Shown: piece by piece, positions 43,315-53,059 of the stretch | How the letters are laid out: every line of letters starts with the position of its first letter | Numbering within the stretch: position 1 is the first letter of the stretch | DNA from: UBA8514 sp034933685 | Lineage (GTDB): Bacteria; Bacillota; Clostridia; Lachnospirales; Anaerotignaceae | Direction of reading: 5' to 3' | Length of the DNA: 64,000 nucleotides | Assembly: GCA_034933685.1 (NCBI GenBank) | Contig: JAYFNB010000034.1 | Coordinates: 1-64,000 of the forward strand | The notes under the pieces: generated by a model | Database searches by the model: none | Told to the model about the DNA's origin: nothing | The model's input: only the letters and a program-made list of their open reading frames with translations | Translations under genes and position numbers: made by a program

Positions 43315-44291
43315 AGAAAAAGTTGCGTTTATTTTTACTTTTTGCTTTGCTAACCAGTCTCGTTATATTTGCTATTTTGGAATATCAAAAACAAAAACAG
43401 TCGGAAAAAGTTTTTACCGGCACCATTGAAGTTACCAAGGCAGATATAATGCCTAAAACCAGCGGTTATTTAGAAACCCTTTCAGTCAAAGAAGGTGACT
43501 TCGTACACAAAGGACAGCTGGCAGCAAAACTTGACCGCAAAGACTTAAAAGCAGAACTAATGCGAGATACTGCAGCGTATAAGAAAGCACAAGCGCAACT
43601 TCTCGAATTAGAAAATGGTGCTCGCCCCCAAGAATTACGTGATGCAGCAGCCAAAACCTATTCTGCACAAACTTCCTATGACAAGGCCCTACGGGATTTC
43701 GAACGGGCTAGTTCTCTGTATAATAATAATGCAGTTTCTAGGCAATATTTAGATGATGCTGCTGCCAATAAAGATACTTCCCTTGCCCTATTGCAAAGCG
43801 CTAAAGAACAAGAAAGCCTCCTACACTCAGGAACACGTATTGAACAAGTTCTCGCTGCCAAAGAAGAGCTTAACCGCACTAAAGCTGTTTTAGCAATATC
43901 CAACTCTTTGGTCTCTGATCTTAATGTATATGCTCCACTGGATGGCGTAATTCTAACAAAGAACTATGAACAGGGAGAATATGTTGCCGCTGGTACTCCA
44001 ATTGCTACTATAGCAGATTTATCAGACTGTTGGGTTAAAGTATATATTCCTTCCACTGAGCTTGGTAAAATAAAAATTGGAACAAAAGCCAGCCTTTCTA
44101 TTGATTCCCTTCCCAGTCGAACTTTTACCGGTTATGTACGTGAAATAAGCGACAATGCAGAATACACCCCCAGACAGAGTATAACAAAAAATGAGCGAGC
44201 CAACATGGTCTTCGGGGTGAAAGTTTATATGGACAATGTTGAAAAAATAATGAAACCCGGCATGCCTATGGATGTGATTTTTGATGAATAA
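43311..44291 (+). CDS. HlyD-family periplasmic adaptor (YbhG-like)
   Basis: A 326-residue membrane-fusion protein with one N-terminal span. A barrel-sandwich half motif follows (ADIMPKTSGYLETLSVKEGDFVHKG), then a coiled-coil region (about residues 95-195) and the second lipoyl half (LNVYAPLDGVILTKNYEQGEYVAAG). It overlaps the TetR stop by 4 bp. It would link the ABC exporter to the outer membrane in a diderm cell. Confidence 0.88.
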   Translation: MKKKLRLFLLFALLTSLVIFAILEYQKQKQSEKVFTGTIEVTKADIMPKTSGYLETLSVKEGDFVHKGQLAAKLDRKDLKAELMRDTAAYKKAQAQLLELENGARPQELRDAAAKTYSAQTSYDKALRDFERASSLYNNNAVSRQYLDDAAANKDTSLALLQSAKEQESLLHSGTRIEQVLAAKEELNRTKAVLAISNSLVSDLNVYAPLDGVILTKNYEQGEYVAAGTPIATIADLSDCWVKVYIPSTELGKIKIGTKASLSIDSLPSRTFTGYVREISDNAEYTPRQSITKNERANMVFGVKVYMDNVEKIMKPGMPMDVIFDE

Positions 44292-45201
44292 AGATGATAT
44301 AGTTATAGAAACTAAAAATCTTACTTGCAGATTTGGCAATATTACTGCCGTTGACAATCTTAGTCTTCAAATTCCTCGTGGTTCCATTTACGGATTTATT
44401 GGCTCCAATGGTTCAGGAAAATCAACAACTATTCGCATGCTATGCGGGCTCTTACGCCCTACAGAGGGGCAAGCTGTAGTTCTTGGCTATAACACAGCCT
44501 TAGAACCGGAAAATGTCAAAAAACATATTGGTTATATGTCACAAAAATTTAGTCTTTACCATGACCTCACCTCTATGGAGAATTTGTCATTTTATGCCGG
44601 GCTTTACGGATTAACAGGAGCTGCTAAAATCAGACGCATTGAAGAGATAATAGACCTTATGCAATTATCGGAGAAACGAACCAGCCTAGCCGGAGACCTT
44701 TCAGGTGGCACAAAGCAACGGTTGGCTCTTGGCTGTGCTATTTTGCATAATCCGGAAATTCTTATTTTGGATGAACCTACTTCTGCTGTTGACCCTACTT
44801 CCCGTCGCATGTTCTGGAACCTGCTGCCTAAGCTCGCACAAGAAAACACTACTATCCTCGTAACTACTCACTTTATGGATGAAGCTGAACATTGTGACAT
44901 AATTGGTTTCCTGAAAAATGGTTGTATGATTGCCGAAGGTTCTCCTAAGAAACTTAAGGATGAGCTGCCAATTAAAACCATTATTATGGAATATGAAACT
45001 CCTCTAGCGGCTTTACAAGATTTAAATACCTCAGGGATTAATTATCTGGATGCCTACGTTTTTGGGCAAAAATTGCATGTGCTTTTACCAAAATCAGAAT
45101 CTCCCGGTATTTTAAAAAACTATATGCCTGCAGATTTGACTATGGAAGATATTTTTGTTTATTATGATAAACAGCAAAGTGGAAAGGATAAAAGCAAATG
45201 A
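44284..45201 (+). CDS. ABC-2 exporter ATP-binding protein (YbhF-like)
   Basis: A 305-residue ATPase with Walker A GSNGSGKST, signature LSGGTKQRLALGC, Walker B EILILDEPTSAVDPTS and switch His VTTHFMDEAEH. E. coli YbhF has two ABC halves. This one has one, so a homodimer is expected. It overlaps the adaptor stop by 8 bp. Confidence 0.9.
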   Translation: MNKDDIVIETKNLTCRFGNITAVDNLSLQIPRGSIYGFIGSNGSGKSTTIRMLCGLLRPTEGQAVVLGYNTALEPENVKKHIGYMSQKFSLYHDLTSMENLSFYAGLYGLTGAAKIRRIEEIIDLMQLSEKRTSLAGDLSGGTKQRLALGCAILHNPEILILDEPTSAVDPTSRRMFWNLLPKLAQENTTILVTTHFMDEAEHCDIIGFLKNGCMIAEGSPKKLKDELPIKTIIMEYETPLAALQDLNTSGINYLDAYVFGQKLHVLLPKSESPGILKNYMPADLTMEDIFVYYDKQQSGKDKSK

Positions 45202-46316
45202 CACGTTTGAAGGCAATACTTATCAAGGAATTCATTCAAATGAAACGAGATTCTGTAATCCTTGGCATTATGCTTCTTCTGCCTATTGTGCAACTCCTAC
45301 TCTTTGGTTTTGCTATACATACTGACATCAAGCATCAAAACACTGTGGTTTTTGATCAATCACTTACCCAGGAAAGCCGTGAGCTCATTTCCAGTTTTTC
45401 TGCCAGTGAATATTTTGACATTACCTATGTCGCTCAAAGTTTTGCTCAAGTTAACAAACTGGTTGATAGTGGCAAAGCTAAGGTAGGAATAATTATCCCC
45501 CCTGATTTAACAGCTAACCTTAAGCATCAAAAACCAACCCCAATTCAAGTTATTGTTGACGCTTCTGATTCCACTTCTGCATCCTCGGCAATTTCAGCAG
45601 CAGTAAGCATCGGCCAGCTTAAATCCAAAGAAATATTTTTGCAGCGTCATGCTATTGCTGAAAACACTTTGAATTTATATGACATGCGTATCCGTGCCTG
45701 GTATAATTCTGACTTTGTAACTGCCTATTATATGCTACCCGGTATATTAGGAATTATTTTAACCATGACCATGGTTATGATAACATCAATGGCCATCGTT
45801 CGAGAAAGAGAAAGAGGCACTTTAGAACAGCTCCTTGTTACCCCATTAAAACCTTGGGAACTGCTGCTTGGGAAAATTATTCCGTATATTTTAGTAGGTT
45901 ATGTGCAAACAACAGTGGCAATATTAATTGGTCTGTCAGTTTTCTCCTTACCTATGCGAGGAAGCTTTTTTCTGTTATACGCACTTACAACTTTTTTCAT
46001 TATTGCTTCACTTACCTTAGGTCTTGTTATATCTAATATATCTCGCACACAGATGCAAGCTATGCAGATGTCGTTTTTCATTTTTATGCCCAGCGTCCTT
46101 CTCTCCGGATTTATTTTTCCGCGCGAAGCTATGCCTAAATTTTTTTACTTAGTAAGCAGCCTGCTGCCTATGACCTACTATATGGAAATAATTCGTGGAA
46201 TTGTTTTGCGCGGAAATAATCTTGCTACCCTTTGGGGACAAGTTCTAGCACTAATTATTTTTATACTGGTAACTTTTGCTATTGCTATAAAAAAGTTTTC
46301 CAGAACCATGAATTAA
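45198..46316 (+). CDS. ABC-2 exporter permease (YbhS/YbhR-like)
   Basis: A 372-residue ABC-2 membrane protein. One span is near the N-terminus, a large extracytoplasmic domain follows (about residues 45-170), and five spans follow. The family motif IVRERERGTLEQLLVTPLKPWELLLGK is present. E. coli uses two permeases, but here one gene follows the ATPase, so a homodimer is likely. It overlaps the ATPase by 4 bp. Confidence 0.9.
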   Translation: MTRLKAILIKEFIQMKRDSVILGIMLLLPIVQLLLFGFAIHTDIKHQNTVVFDQSLTQESRELISSFSASEYFDITYVAQSFAQVNKLVDSGKAKVGIIIPPDLTANLKHQKPTPIQVIVDASDSTSASSAISAAVSIGQLKSKEIFLQRHAIAENTLNLYDMRIRAWYNSDFVTAYYMLPGILGIILTMTMVMITSMAIVRERERGTLEQLLVTPLKPWELLLGKIIPYILVGYVQTTVAILIGLSVFSLPMRGSFFLLYALTTFFIIASLTLGLVISNISRTQMQAMQMSFFIFMPSVLLSGFIFPREAMPKFFYLVSSLLPMTYYMEIIRGIVLRGNNLATLWGQVLALIIFILVTFAIAIKKFSRTMN

Positions 46317-46352
46317 AAAAGCCGTTTCCTCAAATAGCAGGAAACGGCTTTT
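46317..46352 (+). terminator. Bidirectional terminator between the ABC exporter and the CstA-like gene
   Basis: A 12-bp stem (AAGCCGTTTCCT at 46319-46330 with AGGAAACGGCTT at 46339-46350), an 8-nt loop and T-tracts on both strands. It can serve the convergent genes on either side. Confidence 0.88.
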
Positions 46353-46369
46353 GACACTCATTAACTTAA

Positions 46370-47794
46370 TTATTCTTCTTGTTTTTTCATAATAGTAGCT
46401 CTGGCAAACAAAACTACGCAAACAACAGCAAATACAATGCCCGCAGGGTAAGTAATAGTAGTAGACAATTTAAATCCCTCATCAGCCTGTAAAATATAGG
46501 TAGATGTTACTACCGACATAAAAGTTGCCGGTATCGCAGCGACTAAATATTTACTGGTTCCAGGGAATTTTCTAAACAGATAAACAGCACCTGACCAAAG
46601 GACAATCATAGCTAAAGTCTGATTGGTCCAAGAAAAATATCTCCAAATAATATCAAACTTAATTTGTGAAAGAAAGGCACCAACAAGAAGTAATGGCACA
46701 GCAACTGCCAAACGTTTATGAGTATTTTTTTGGTCAATTTTAAACCAGTCAGCAATAGTAAGACGTGCAGAACGAAATGCCGTATCTCCGGAAGTAATAG
46801 GGCAAGCAATAACGCCCAACATAGCCAAGGCAGAACCAATACCTGTACCCATATAGCCAAGACATATATCATAAACCGCACCGCCGGGGCCACCGGTTTT
46901 CAAAGCTGCAGCCAATCCTGCGCTGCCATCATAGAAAGTACAGCCTGCTGCTGCCCAAATTAATGCGATTATGCCTTCTGCCACCATTGCACCATAAAAT
47001 ACAGGCCGTCCATGACGCTCATTTGTAAGACAGCGTGCCATAAGTGGAGACTGGGTAGAATGAAAGCCGGAAATAGCTCCGCAAGCAACAGTAATAAACA
47101 TTAATGGCCAAATAGGAAGTGGTGGTACTGCTGGGTGCATATTCGTTAGAACCATATTTGGCATAATATGCCCCCCAACTCCACTTAACATACCCAGAGC
47201 AATCCCAACAGCCATAACGATTAGACATATACCAAACAACGGGTATATACGACCAATAATTTTATCAATCGGCAGAATAGTAGCCAAAAAGTAATAAACT
47301 AGAACTATAACCAACCAAGGCATAACTGCCCAACCTGTAAGTTTTGCCAGCAACATCGCTGGTCCGGTGGCAAATACCGTACCTACAAGTACAAGCAAAA
47401 TAACTGAAAAGACACGCATAATCATCAACATTTTGGGGCCTAAATAAATTCCTATGATTTCTGAAATAGACTTGCCATCTTCTCTCAAAGATATCATCCC
47501 GGAAAGATAGTCATGAACACCCCCGGCAAAAATAGTACCAAAAACAATCCAAAGATAAACACTCGGCCCCCATAACGCCCCGGCAATTGCACCAAAAATA
47601 GGGCCAAGGCCGGCAATATTCAAAAGCTGAATCATGAAAATTTTCCACGTTGGCATTGGAATATAATCTACCCCATCCTCAAACTTAAATGCCGGTGTTT
47701 CAGCGTCCGTTGGCCCAAACATCTTGTCAACAATCTTACCATAAATAAGATAACCCAGAATAAGTGCCAGTAATGCAATTAAAAATGTAGACAT
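46370..47794 (-). CDS. CstA-family carbon starvation transporter
   Basis: A 474-residue polytopic protein with 12 or more spans, short compared with E. coli CstA (about 700). Family motifs are LLNIAGLGPIFGAIAGALWGP, GGVHDYLSGMISLREDGKSI and ISGFHSTQSPLMARCL. CstA and its relatives import pyruvate or peptides. The ATG at 47794 follows GGAGGTG; an in-frame ATG at 47812 lies at the ribosome site. Confidence 0.88.
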   Translation of the reverse strand: MSTFLIALLALILGYLIYGKIVDKMFGPTDAETPAFKFEDGVDYIPMPTWKIFMIQLLNIAGLGPIFGAIAGALWGPSVYLWIVFGTIFAGGVHDYLSGMISLREDGKSISEIIGIYLGPKMLMIMRVFSVILLVLVGTVFATGPAMLLAKLTGWAVMPWLVIVLVYYFLATILPIDKIIGRIYPLFGICLIVMAVGIALGMLSGVGGHIMPNMVLTNMHPAVPPLPIWPLMFITVACGAISGFHSTQSPLMARCLTNERHGRPVFYGAMVAEGIIALIWAAAGCTFYDGSAGLAAALKTGGPGGAVYDICLGYMGTGIGSALAMLGVIACPITSGDTAFRSARLTIADWFKIDQKNTHKRLAVAVPLLLVGAFLSQIKFDIIWRYFSWTNQTLAMIVLWSGAVYLFRKFPGTSKYLVAAIPATFMSVVTSTYILQADEGFKLSTTITYPAGIVFAVVCVVLFARATIMKKQEE

Positions 47795-47973
47795 TTTGCA
47801 TAACACCTCCATATTTTTAGCGCTTTATGCGCAATTGCCCTTAGCCATATAATCTTTTGAATTTTCTGAGCATTTCTCTTCTCGTAAAAATAGTATTGCT
47901 TTTTTACAGTTATGTCAAGAAAATATCATATAGTTTACACTAAACATTAAAACAAATCTTTTTAGCACAACAT

Positions 47974-48027
47974 AATAACACAATAAAAGCCTTGCAACTT
48001 AAATTGCAAGGCTTTTATTGTGTTATT
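47974..48027 (-). terminator. Terminator after the outer-membrane barrel gene
   Basis: A perfect 24-bp inverted repeat (47974-47997 / 48004-48027) with a 6-nt loop and T-tracts. It starts 4 nt beyond the stop codon at 48031. Confidence 0.9.
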
Positions 48028-48030
48028 TAT

Positions 48031-48948
48031 TTAGAATTTGTAACCTAATGTTATTTGAGCATAGTCTCCATGCAAACGATTACTCTGATGTACATCATGA
48101 AGCCATTTAGCTATAACAGAGACCTTTCCTTTTCCAGCTGGCGGAGTCCAAAGAATAGCAGGTCCTACCCCTAAGGATCCACCTCGGAAACCTCCAAGCT
48201 TTGCGCCTCTTCCACTATCATCGGATACCTGTCTATAGTAGTAACTATGTATTCCTGCGGCAAAATTTTTCGTAAAATATTTGTTCATAGCCAAATCGAC
48301 GTGGAATTCACTTCCTGATTTATAATCAGTTTCTGTATTCTTTGTATTAAACATAATACCTGGTGTAAGTGTGATCTCCGTTTTTCTCTTCAAATTAAGC
48401 CAACTTATAGCAACTGATGTATCAAATGCCCAGTAGTTACGACCTGTATTGGAAAGATTCCCGGTACTATAAGCCCCGGTTGGAACAAAAATAGATTCCG
48501 TAAGCTTATAACGAACTTTCCCTTTACCATAATACAGAGCTGCAGACACAATTGAATCTCCAATATTAGTATCAGTGTCCGAAACACTAATTGTATTAAC
48601 TTTTGCATTTAAATCAGTATGTCCTATAGGAACAAGACCACCAACTTGCAATTTTCCGCCAAGCACAGGTTTATTAAAAGTATAAAACCCACCGACATAA
48701 TTATAAAAAGCATTGGCGTGCAAATCTAAATTAACTTTTCCCCTTAAGACTGCTTTTTGTGCTTTACCACTATAAAATAACATTTCATTAACAAACATAA
48801 AACCAGGCGTCGGTGCTACGGAGGTAGCAAAGGTAGTTGCAGAACCCGGAAAGTAATAGCTTGATGCTCCTTCAGTAGCAAATGCAATATTTGGTTGGAT
48901 AATCCAGCAACACATAAGTAATTTCCCTGCAAAAATTATTCGTTTCAT
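48031..48948 (-). CDS. Outer-membrane beta-barrel protein, SphA / phenol MetA-type
   Basis: A 305-residue protein with an N-terminal signal peptide ending near AFA (IAFATEGASSYYFPGSATTF). It has alternating beta-strand pattern, aromatic girdle residues and a C-terminal Phe (ITLGYKF), the mark of outer-membrane barrels. The N-terminal SYYFPGS...TPGFMFVNEMLFYSG is that of the SphA/Phenol_MetA_deg family, which takes up hydrophobic or aromatic compounds. It shows that the host is diderm. AAAAAGGGG precedes the ATG. Confidence 0.85.
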   Translation of the reverse strand: MKRIIFAGKLLMCCWIIQPNIAFATEGASSYYFPGSATTFATSVAPTPGFMFVNEMLFYSGKAQKAVLRGKVNLDLHANAFYNYVGGFYTFNKPVLGGKLQVGGLVPIGHTDLNAKVNTISVSDTDTNIGDSIVSAALYYGKGKVRYKLTESIFVPTGAYSTGNLSNTGRNYWAFDTSVAISWLNLKRKTEITLTPGIMFNTKNTETDYKSGSEFHVDLAMNKYFTKNFAAGIHSYYYRQVSDDSGRGAKLGGFRGGSLGVGPAILWTPPAGKGKVSVIAKWLHDVHQSNRLHGDYAQITLGYKF

Positions 48949-49250
48949 GTTTTTACCCCTTTTTCATCTAAACTTTGTTCTTCCTCAATAGCCCCATTTT
49001 AATGTGAACAAACATGTACATTTACCATAATTAAAATTACAGAGGCAGCAAAGTAGGCAATATTTTTTTAATTATAGCATATATTCTAACAACACGATAA
49101 TTCAACTGCAAATATTTAAGCAGTAGTTTGTAAGTATGCCTGTCTCTTTAAATCCAGCAAATACTGATTACAACTAGTCTAACGTTATATTGACACTGCA
49201 TTTAAATAGTGCTAATATTCAGACATATAGTAAACAAGGGGGGTAAGTAT
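48949..49250. other. Intergenic region between the barrel gene and the secreted hydrolase
   Basis: About 300 bp. It contains the promoter of the amide hydrolase (49190-49218). Nothing else recognised. Confidence 0.5.
49190..49218 (+). promoter_or_regulatory. Promoter of the secreted amide hydrolase
   Basis: TTGACA (49190-49195) and TAATAT (49213-49218), 17-bp spacer, giving a leader of about 25 nt to the ATG at 49251. Confidence 0.78.
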
Positions 49251-50357
49251 ATGTATAATTATTCCAAAAAAGTTTTGTCTTCTTTGTGCCTTTTAAGCAT
49301 TTTATCCACTTTTTCACTTTTTTCAAATTCAGAAGTATCTGCCTGTAGTCGTGTCCTTTCAGCCAATAATGGACAGGCTGTAATCTCGGCAAGAAACATG
49401 GACTGGCCAGAGCGAACAGATTTAGCTTTATGGTTCCTACCACGTGGTATTGAACGCACCGGCTTACAAGAAGGTAATTCCCTAGCATGGACGGCTAAAT
49501 ACAGTAGTATTGTCGCCGCTTCTACTGCCCAAGGAAGGTCTTTTGCTTCTGACGGGATAAATGAAAAGGGGTTGGCTGCAAATTTACTTTGGCTTAACGA
49601 AAGTGATTATGGTAAGAGAGATGAGAAACTTCCCGGCGTATCAATAGCTTTGTGGGCACAATACGTTCTTGACAATTATTCTACTGTCGCTGAAGCAGTG
49701 CAAGATGCCCGAGAACATAACTACCAGATTGTTGCGGCAACTGTTCCTATGTATATTCCTACACAAGGAACAACAATCACAAGTGCCTCGCTACATTTGG
49801 CTTTGGCAGACAAAACCGGTGACTCTGCAATTATTGAGTATATAAATGGCAAACCCGTTATTTACCATGATCGGAATTATACAATTATGACTAATTCACC
49901 TACATTCGAAAAACAACAAGAAAATCTTAAACAATATCAAGGATTCGGGGGCAATAAACCGATTCCGGGAACATCGTCGGCTCAAGATAGATTTGTACGT
50001 GCTTCTTACTACATGAAAAATTTACCTAAACCAAATAATTTAAAAGAAGCTCTTGCTTATGTTTTTAGTGTGACTAGAAATGCATCTCAGCCTTTCATAG
50101 TTTCTGTTGATCCTAAAAACCCCTACACCTCCGCAACAATTTGGCGTTCTGTAGCAGATTTGACTAATGGTTATTATTACTATGAATCCACTATAAGCCC
50201 GTATATATTATGGTTAGATTTTAGCCAATTCAACTCAGAAGCCGGCAGCCCTGCATTAAAACTTGATTTAAGCGACAACCAGGACTATAACGGAAATATT
50301 TCCAAATTGCTTAAACCGGCAGATCCCGGAGAACTAAAAGCTCCTAAATTTCAATAA
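49251..50357 (+). CDS. Secreted linear-amide C-N hydrolase (choloylglycine hydrolase/penicillin V acylase family)
   Basis: A 368-residue Ntn-hydrolase. A signal peptide ends at SEVSA, and the next residue is Cys (ACSRVLSANNGQAVISARNMDWP), the N-terminal nucleophile of the family after processing. Other expected residues are in ARNMDWPER and the mid-region Asn (MTNSPTFEKQ). The fold cleaves bile salt, penicillin V or acyl-homoserine lactone amides. The substrate here cannot be read. AAGGGGGG precedes the ATG. It is exported to the periplasm in a diderm host. Confidence 0.88.
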   Translation: MYNYSKKVLSSLCLLSILSTFSLFSNSEVSACSRVLSANNGQAVISARNMDWPERTDLALWFLPRGIERTGLQEGNSLAWTAKYSSIVAASTAQGRSFASDGINEKGLAANLLWLNESDYGKRDEKLPGVSIALWAQYVLDNYSTVAEAVQDAREHNYQIVAATVPMYIPTQGTTITSASLHLALADKTGDSAIIEYINGKPVIYHDRNYTIMTNSPTFEKQQENLKQYQGFGGNKPIPGTSSAQDRFVRASYYMKNLPKPNNLKEALAYVFSVTRNASQPFIVSVDPKNPYTSATIWRSVADLTNGYYYYESTISPYILWLDFSQFNSEAGSPALKLDLSDNQDYNGNISKLLKPADPGELKAPKFQ

Positions 50358-50401
50358 TCTTGCCAAAATCCTCATCATTGTCTTATAATATGCGCACAAA
50401 G

Positions 50402-50440
50402 AAAGCCTATGACAACCGTAAAACGGTTATCATAGGCTTT
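50402..50440. terminator. Bidirectional terminator after the secreted hydrolase
   Basis: An 18-bp stem (50402-50419 / 50423-50440) with one mismatch and a 3-nt loop, T-rich on the plus side. It also ends 17 nt before the tcdA stop on the minus strand. Confidence 0.8.
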
Positions 50441-50457
50441 AGTGTATTTTTACTTTA

Positions 50458-51213
50458 TCATTTTGTTGACAGCAAATCATTGACAACTGCGCCTGCAATT
50501 AATAGACCAACTGTACCCGGAACAAAGGAAATACTTCCCGGAACACTGCGCTTTTCTAAGCAGTGCTTGGCAGAACCTGGTGGACATATACAATTCTTGC
50601 TACAATCGCTTTCTGTTTCATATATCTGTGGACAAGGATTTTCTTGAGAATATACTACCTTTAAGCGTTCTATTCCCAGTTTTCTTAGTTCTCTGCGCAT
50701 TACTTTAGCCAATGGACAAACTGACGTTTCAAATAAATCGGCCACCCGGAATCGGCCCGGATCTAATTTGTTACCAGCCCCCATAGCGCTAATAACCGGA
50801 ATTCCCTTTTTAAATCCTTGAACTGCCAAATCAATTTTTGCGGTTACTGTATCTAACGCATCTACTATGTAATCATAGTCATCCTTAATCAAATTTTCAG
50901 CTTGATCAGGCAAATAGAAAGATGGCAATGCCTCAATTTCGGCTCTTGGATTAATTTCTAACATACGTTGTCGCATAGCATCAACTTTTAGCTGACCGAT
51001 TGTTTTTATAGTTGCATGCAATTGACGATTGATATTAGTCAAACAAATTGTATCATCGTCCACTAATACAAATTTACCTATCCCCGCACGCACTAGTGCT
51101 TCAGCTACATAACTGCCAACACCGCCAATGCCGAAAATAGCAATTTTTGCAGCAGCTAGCTTATTTAATCCTTGTTCTCCTATAATCATCTCTGTACGCG
51201 AAAATGCATGCAA
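50458..51213 (-). CDS. tcdA: tRNA threonylcarbamoyladenosine dehydratase
   Basis: A 251-residue ThiF/E1-like enzyme. The ATP-binding motif GIGGVGSYVAEALVRAGIGK is near residue 25. Adenylation residues are in DDDTICLTNINRQ, and DALDTVTAK follows. A C-terminal basic/Cys segment (CPLAKVMRRELRKL) and cysteines (CSKNCICPPGSAKHC) match TcdA/YgdL-type proteins. It forms the cyclic t6A modification in tRNA. Monocistronic or first of a short unit. Confidence 0.9.
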   Translation of the reverse strand: MHAFSRTEMIIGEQGLNKLAAAKIAIFGIGGVGSYVAEALVRAGIGKFVLVDDDTICLTNINRQLHATIKTIGQLKVDAMRQRMLEINPRAEIEALPSFYLPDQAENLIKDDYDYIVDALDTVTAKIDLAVQGFKKGIPVISAMGAGNKLDPGRFRVADLFETSVCPLAKVMRRELRKLGIERLKVVYSQENPCPQIYETESDCSKNCICPPGSAKHCLEKRSVPGSISFVPGTVGLLIAGAVVNDLLSTK

Positions 51214-51258
51214 TATTTATATCCTCCTAGTTTCTACGTAAAACCTGTCGTCAAGGTA

Positions 51259-52080
51259 CTATTTTTTCAAAATGAGTTCCCTGCGCAAAGCTGCCTTTTC
51301 CTTAATACTCATCTTGCTATAGCCTGGAGCTAAAGCACTTTCCCAATCCCCATAAACAGCATTGGGTAAAACAATTATTTTTGTTCCAAAATCTTTTTTA
51401 TGTGCATCAATAAGAGCTTGACGATCTTTTGCGTTTTTACCGAAAGTTCCAATACCCCAATCTCCTGCGCAATCTCCCATATATAATATAACATTATAAT
51501 TTTTAGCTATTTTATCGAAGCGCGCCTGCTTATCCTGAGTATTTGTGGCTAAAAATAAATGTTTCTCATCTAACATAGGAAATTTTAATTTTTTTAAATT
51601 ATTCATTGTATTTTTTAACATTGTAGACTCATAGCGATTGGTAACATAGAAAGGTTCAATACCTTTATTTGCTAACCTTTGGAGCAACTCAACTGCTCCA
51701 GGCATTGCGGGTGCGTTTTCCAGTGTATCATTGCTGGGTTTCAACTCGTTAATTTCTTTTCCTGACGCAACCCATTCTGCCAACATTCTATTATTGTCGA
51801 TTACCGTTTCATCCAAATCCAGAATAATAGCTAAAGGCTTATCTCCCGGTTTTGCTTCCTTTAATGCTTTATCAGCAGCCATGTTTACCATATTATAAGC
51901 TTGATAATACAACGCTCTATGCTCTGCAGCATATTGCTGATACAAGACCGCCATAATTCTTTGTTCATGATTTCCTGAATCAACACCATTACTTATTTCT
52001 GCCGCAAAGGTAGAATTAATAGGCTGAAACGACAAAACAAAAACCATTGCTAATAGAAAAAACTTTTTCCGCATTCCCAT
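51259..52080 (-). CDS. Secreted acid phosphatase, class B/e(P4) HAD family
   Basis: A 273-residue HAD-type phosphatase with a cleavable signal peptide (LLAMVFVLSFQPINSTFA, cut near AA|EI). The nucleophile motif is ILDLDETVIDNN and the second aspartates are in MGDCAGDWG. It is similar to Haemophilus lipoprotein e(P4), but lacks a lipobox. It likely dephosphorylates nucleotides in the periplasm. The ATG at 52080 follows AAGGGAG. Confidence 0.87.
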   Translation of the reverse strand: MGMRKKFFLLAMVFVLSFQPINSTFAAEISNGVDSGNHEQRIMAVLYQQYAAEHRALYYQAYNMVNMAADKALKEAKPGDKPLAIILDLDETVIDNNRMLAEWVASGKEINELKPSNDTLENAPAMPGAVELLQRLANKGIEPFYVTNRYESTMLKNTMNNLKKLKFPMLDEKHLFLATNTQDKQARFDKIAKNYNVILYMGDCAGDWGIGTFGKNAKDRQALIDAHKKDFGTKIIVLPNAVYGDWESALAPGYSKMSIKEKAALRRELILKK

Positions 52081-52244
52081 TTTAACAACTCCCTTATTAT
52101 TATATGTAAAATTTATCATAGATAATAAGTTCTGTCAAAATAAAACTAGCGCTGACCAAATTTAATAAAGTTTTTACTCCATTATACAATTCAACTATCT
52201 CGTCAAAATCATCCGCTTATTAAATACTTTGTGCATTGAACAAT

Positions 52245-52868
52245 TTACGTTCTTTTAAATATGCCTAAAGGCTTTCCTAATGGCCAAAACTGTCTTCCGA
52301 AGAAATTGTTTAGGAAAATTGCACTAGCACCATATAACGACAATAGCGAAACCATAACTTCAGCATATGCCGCCATGAAAAATGCCCAATGCCCTCCAAG
52401 ACCTAGTGCATCCAAAGCTAATCCCAACAATAGTACATCAATAAATATCATATCAAAGAATAAAAATTTATTTGCTTCCATAGCTGCGATTGTGCCAACA
52501 CAAGCAAACAAAAAATATCCTAAAAATGCGAAACCTAAAGCTTTGGGGTCTGTACCTGCAGCCAATGCTGCACCAAAACAACCTGCCTTAATCATCCAAC
52601 TCATCGCTACTCCCGCCCAGAAAAATCCGAAAGCACCAAAAATTGTTGCACCAAAAATATTTTTGTGATAAAAATCGAAATATGCTGCAACTAATTGGGC
52701 AAATGAACCCATGAAAAGAGCCCAAGGAATAACCCAAGAAACCCCTTCCACTATACCAAGTTTTTGTGCAGACGCAACCATTGTCACTATGGCTAATCCT
52801 AATAGACCTAAAGGCGTAGGATCTGCCACCGCGATTTGAACATTCTGTCCGGAATTGTTTGTACTCAT
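52245..52868 (-). CDS. satP: Acetate/succinate transporter, SatP/GPR1/FUN34/YaaH family
   Basis: A 207-residue protein with six predicted spans. The family signature NPTPLGLLGLA-like block appears as ADPTPLGLLGLAIVTMV, with GSFAQLVAAYFDFYHKN and a GATIFGAFGFFW. It carries acetate (or a related short acid) by proton symport. The ATG at 52868 follows AAAGGAG. Confidence 0.88.
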   Translation of the reverse strand: MSTNNSGQNVQIAVADPTPLGLLGLAIVTMVASAQKLGIVEGVSWVIPWALFMGSFAQLVAAYFDFYHKNIFGATIFGAFGFFWAGVAMSWMIKAGCFGAALAAGTDPKALGFAFLGYFLFACVGTIAAMEANKFLFFDMIFIDVLLLGLALDALGLGGHWAFFMAAYAEVMVSLLSLYGASAIFLNNFFGRQFWPLGKPLGIFKRT

Positions 52869-53059
52869 TGACACTTCTCCTTTTAATTGCAAGTATTTTA
52901 CTAGCAATTAAATCTTAACTTAATAATAATGTATTTGTCAATGCAACTTCCACATATTTTCAGACAATTCAAAAAGTATTTTTTGTGGCAGTATTTCATG
53001 AAAACACTACAAGCATTACAGGTAACCACATATATTTAACAATGGTATAGTTGTACAAT

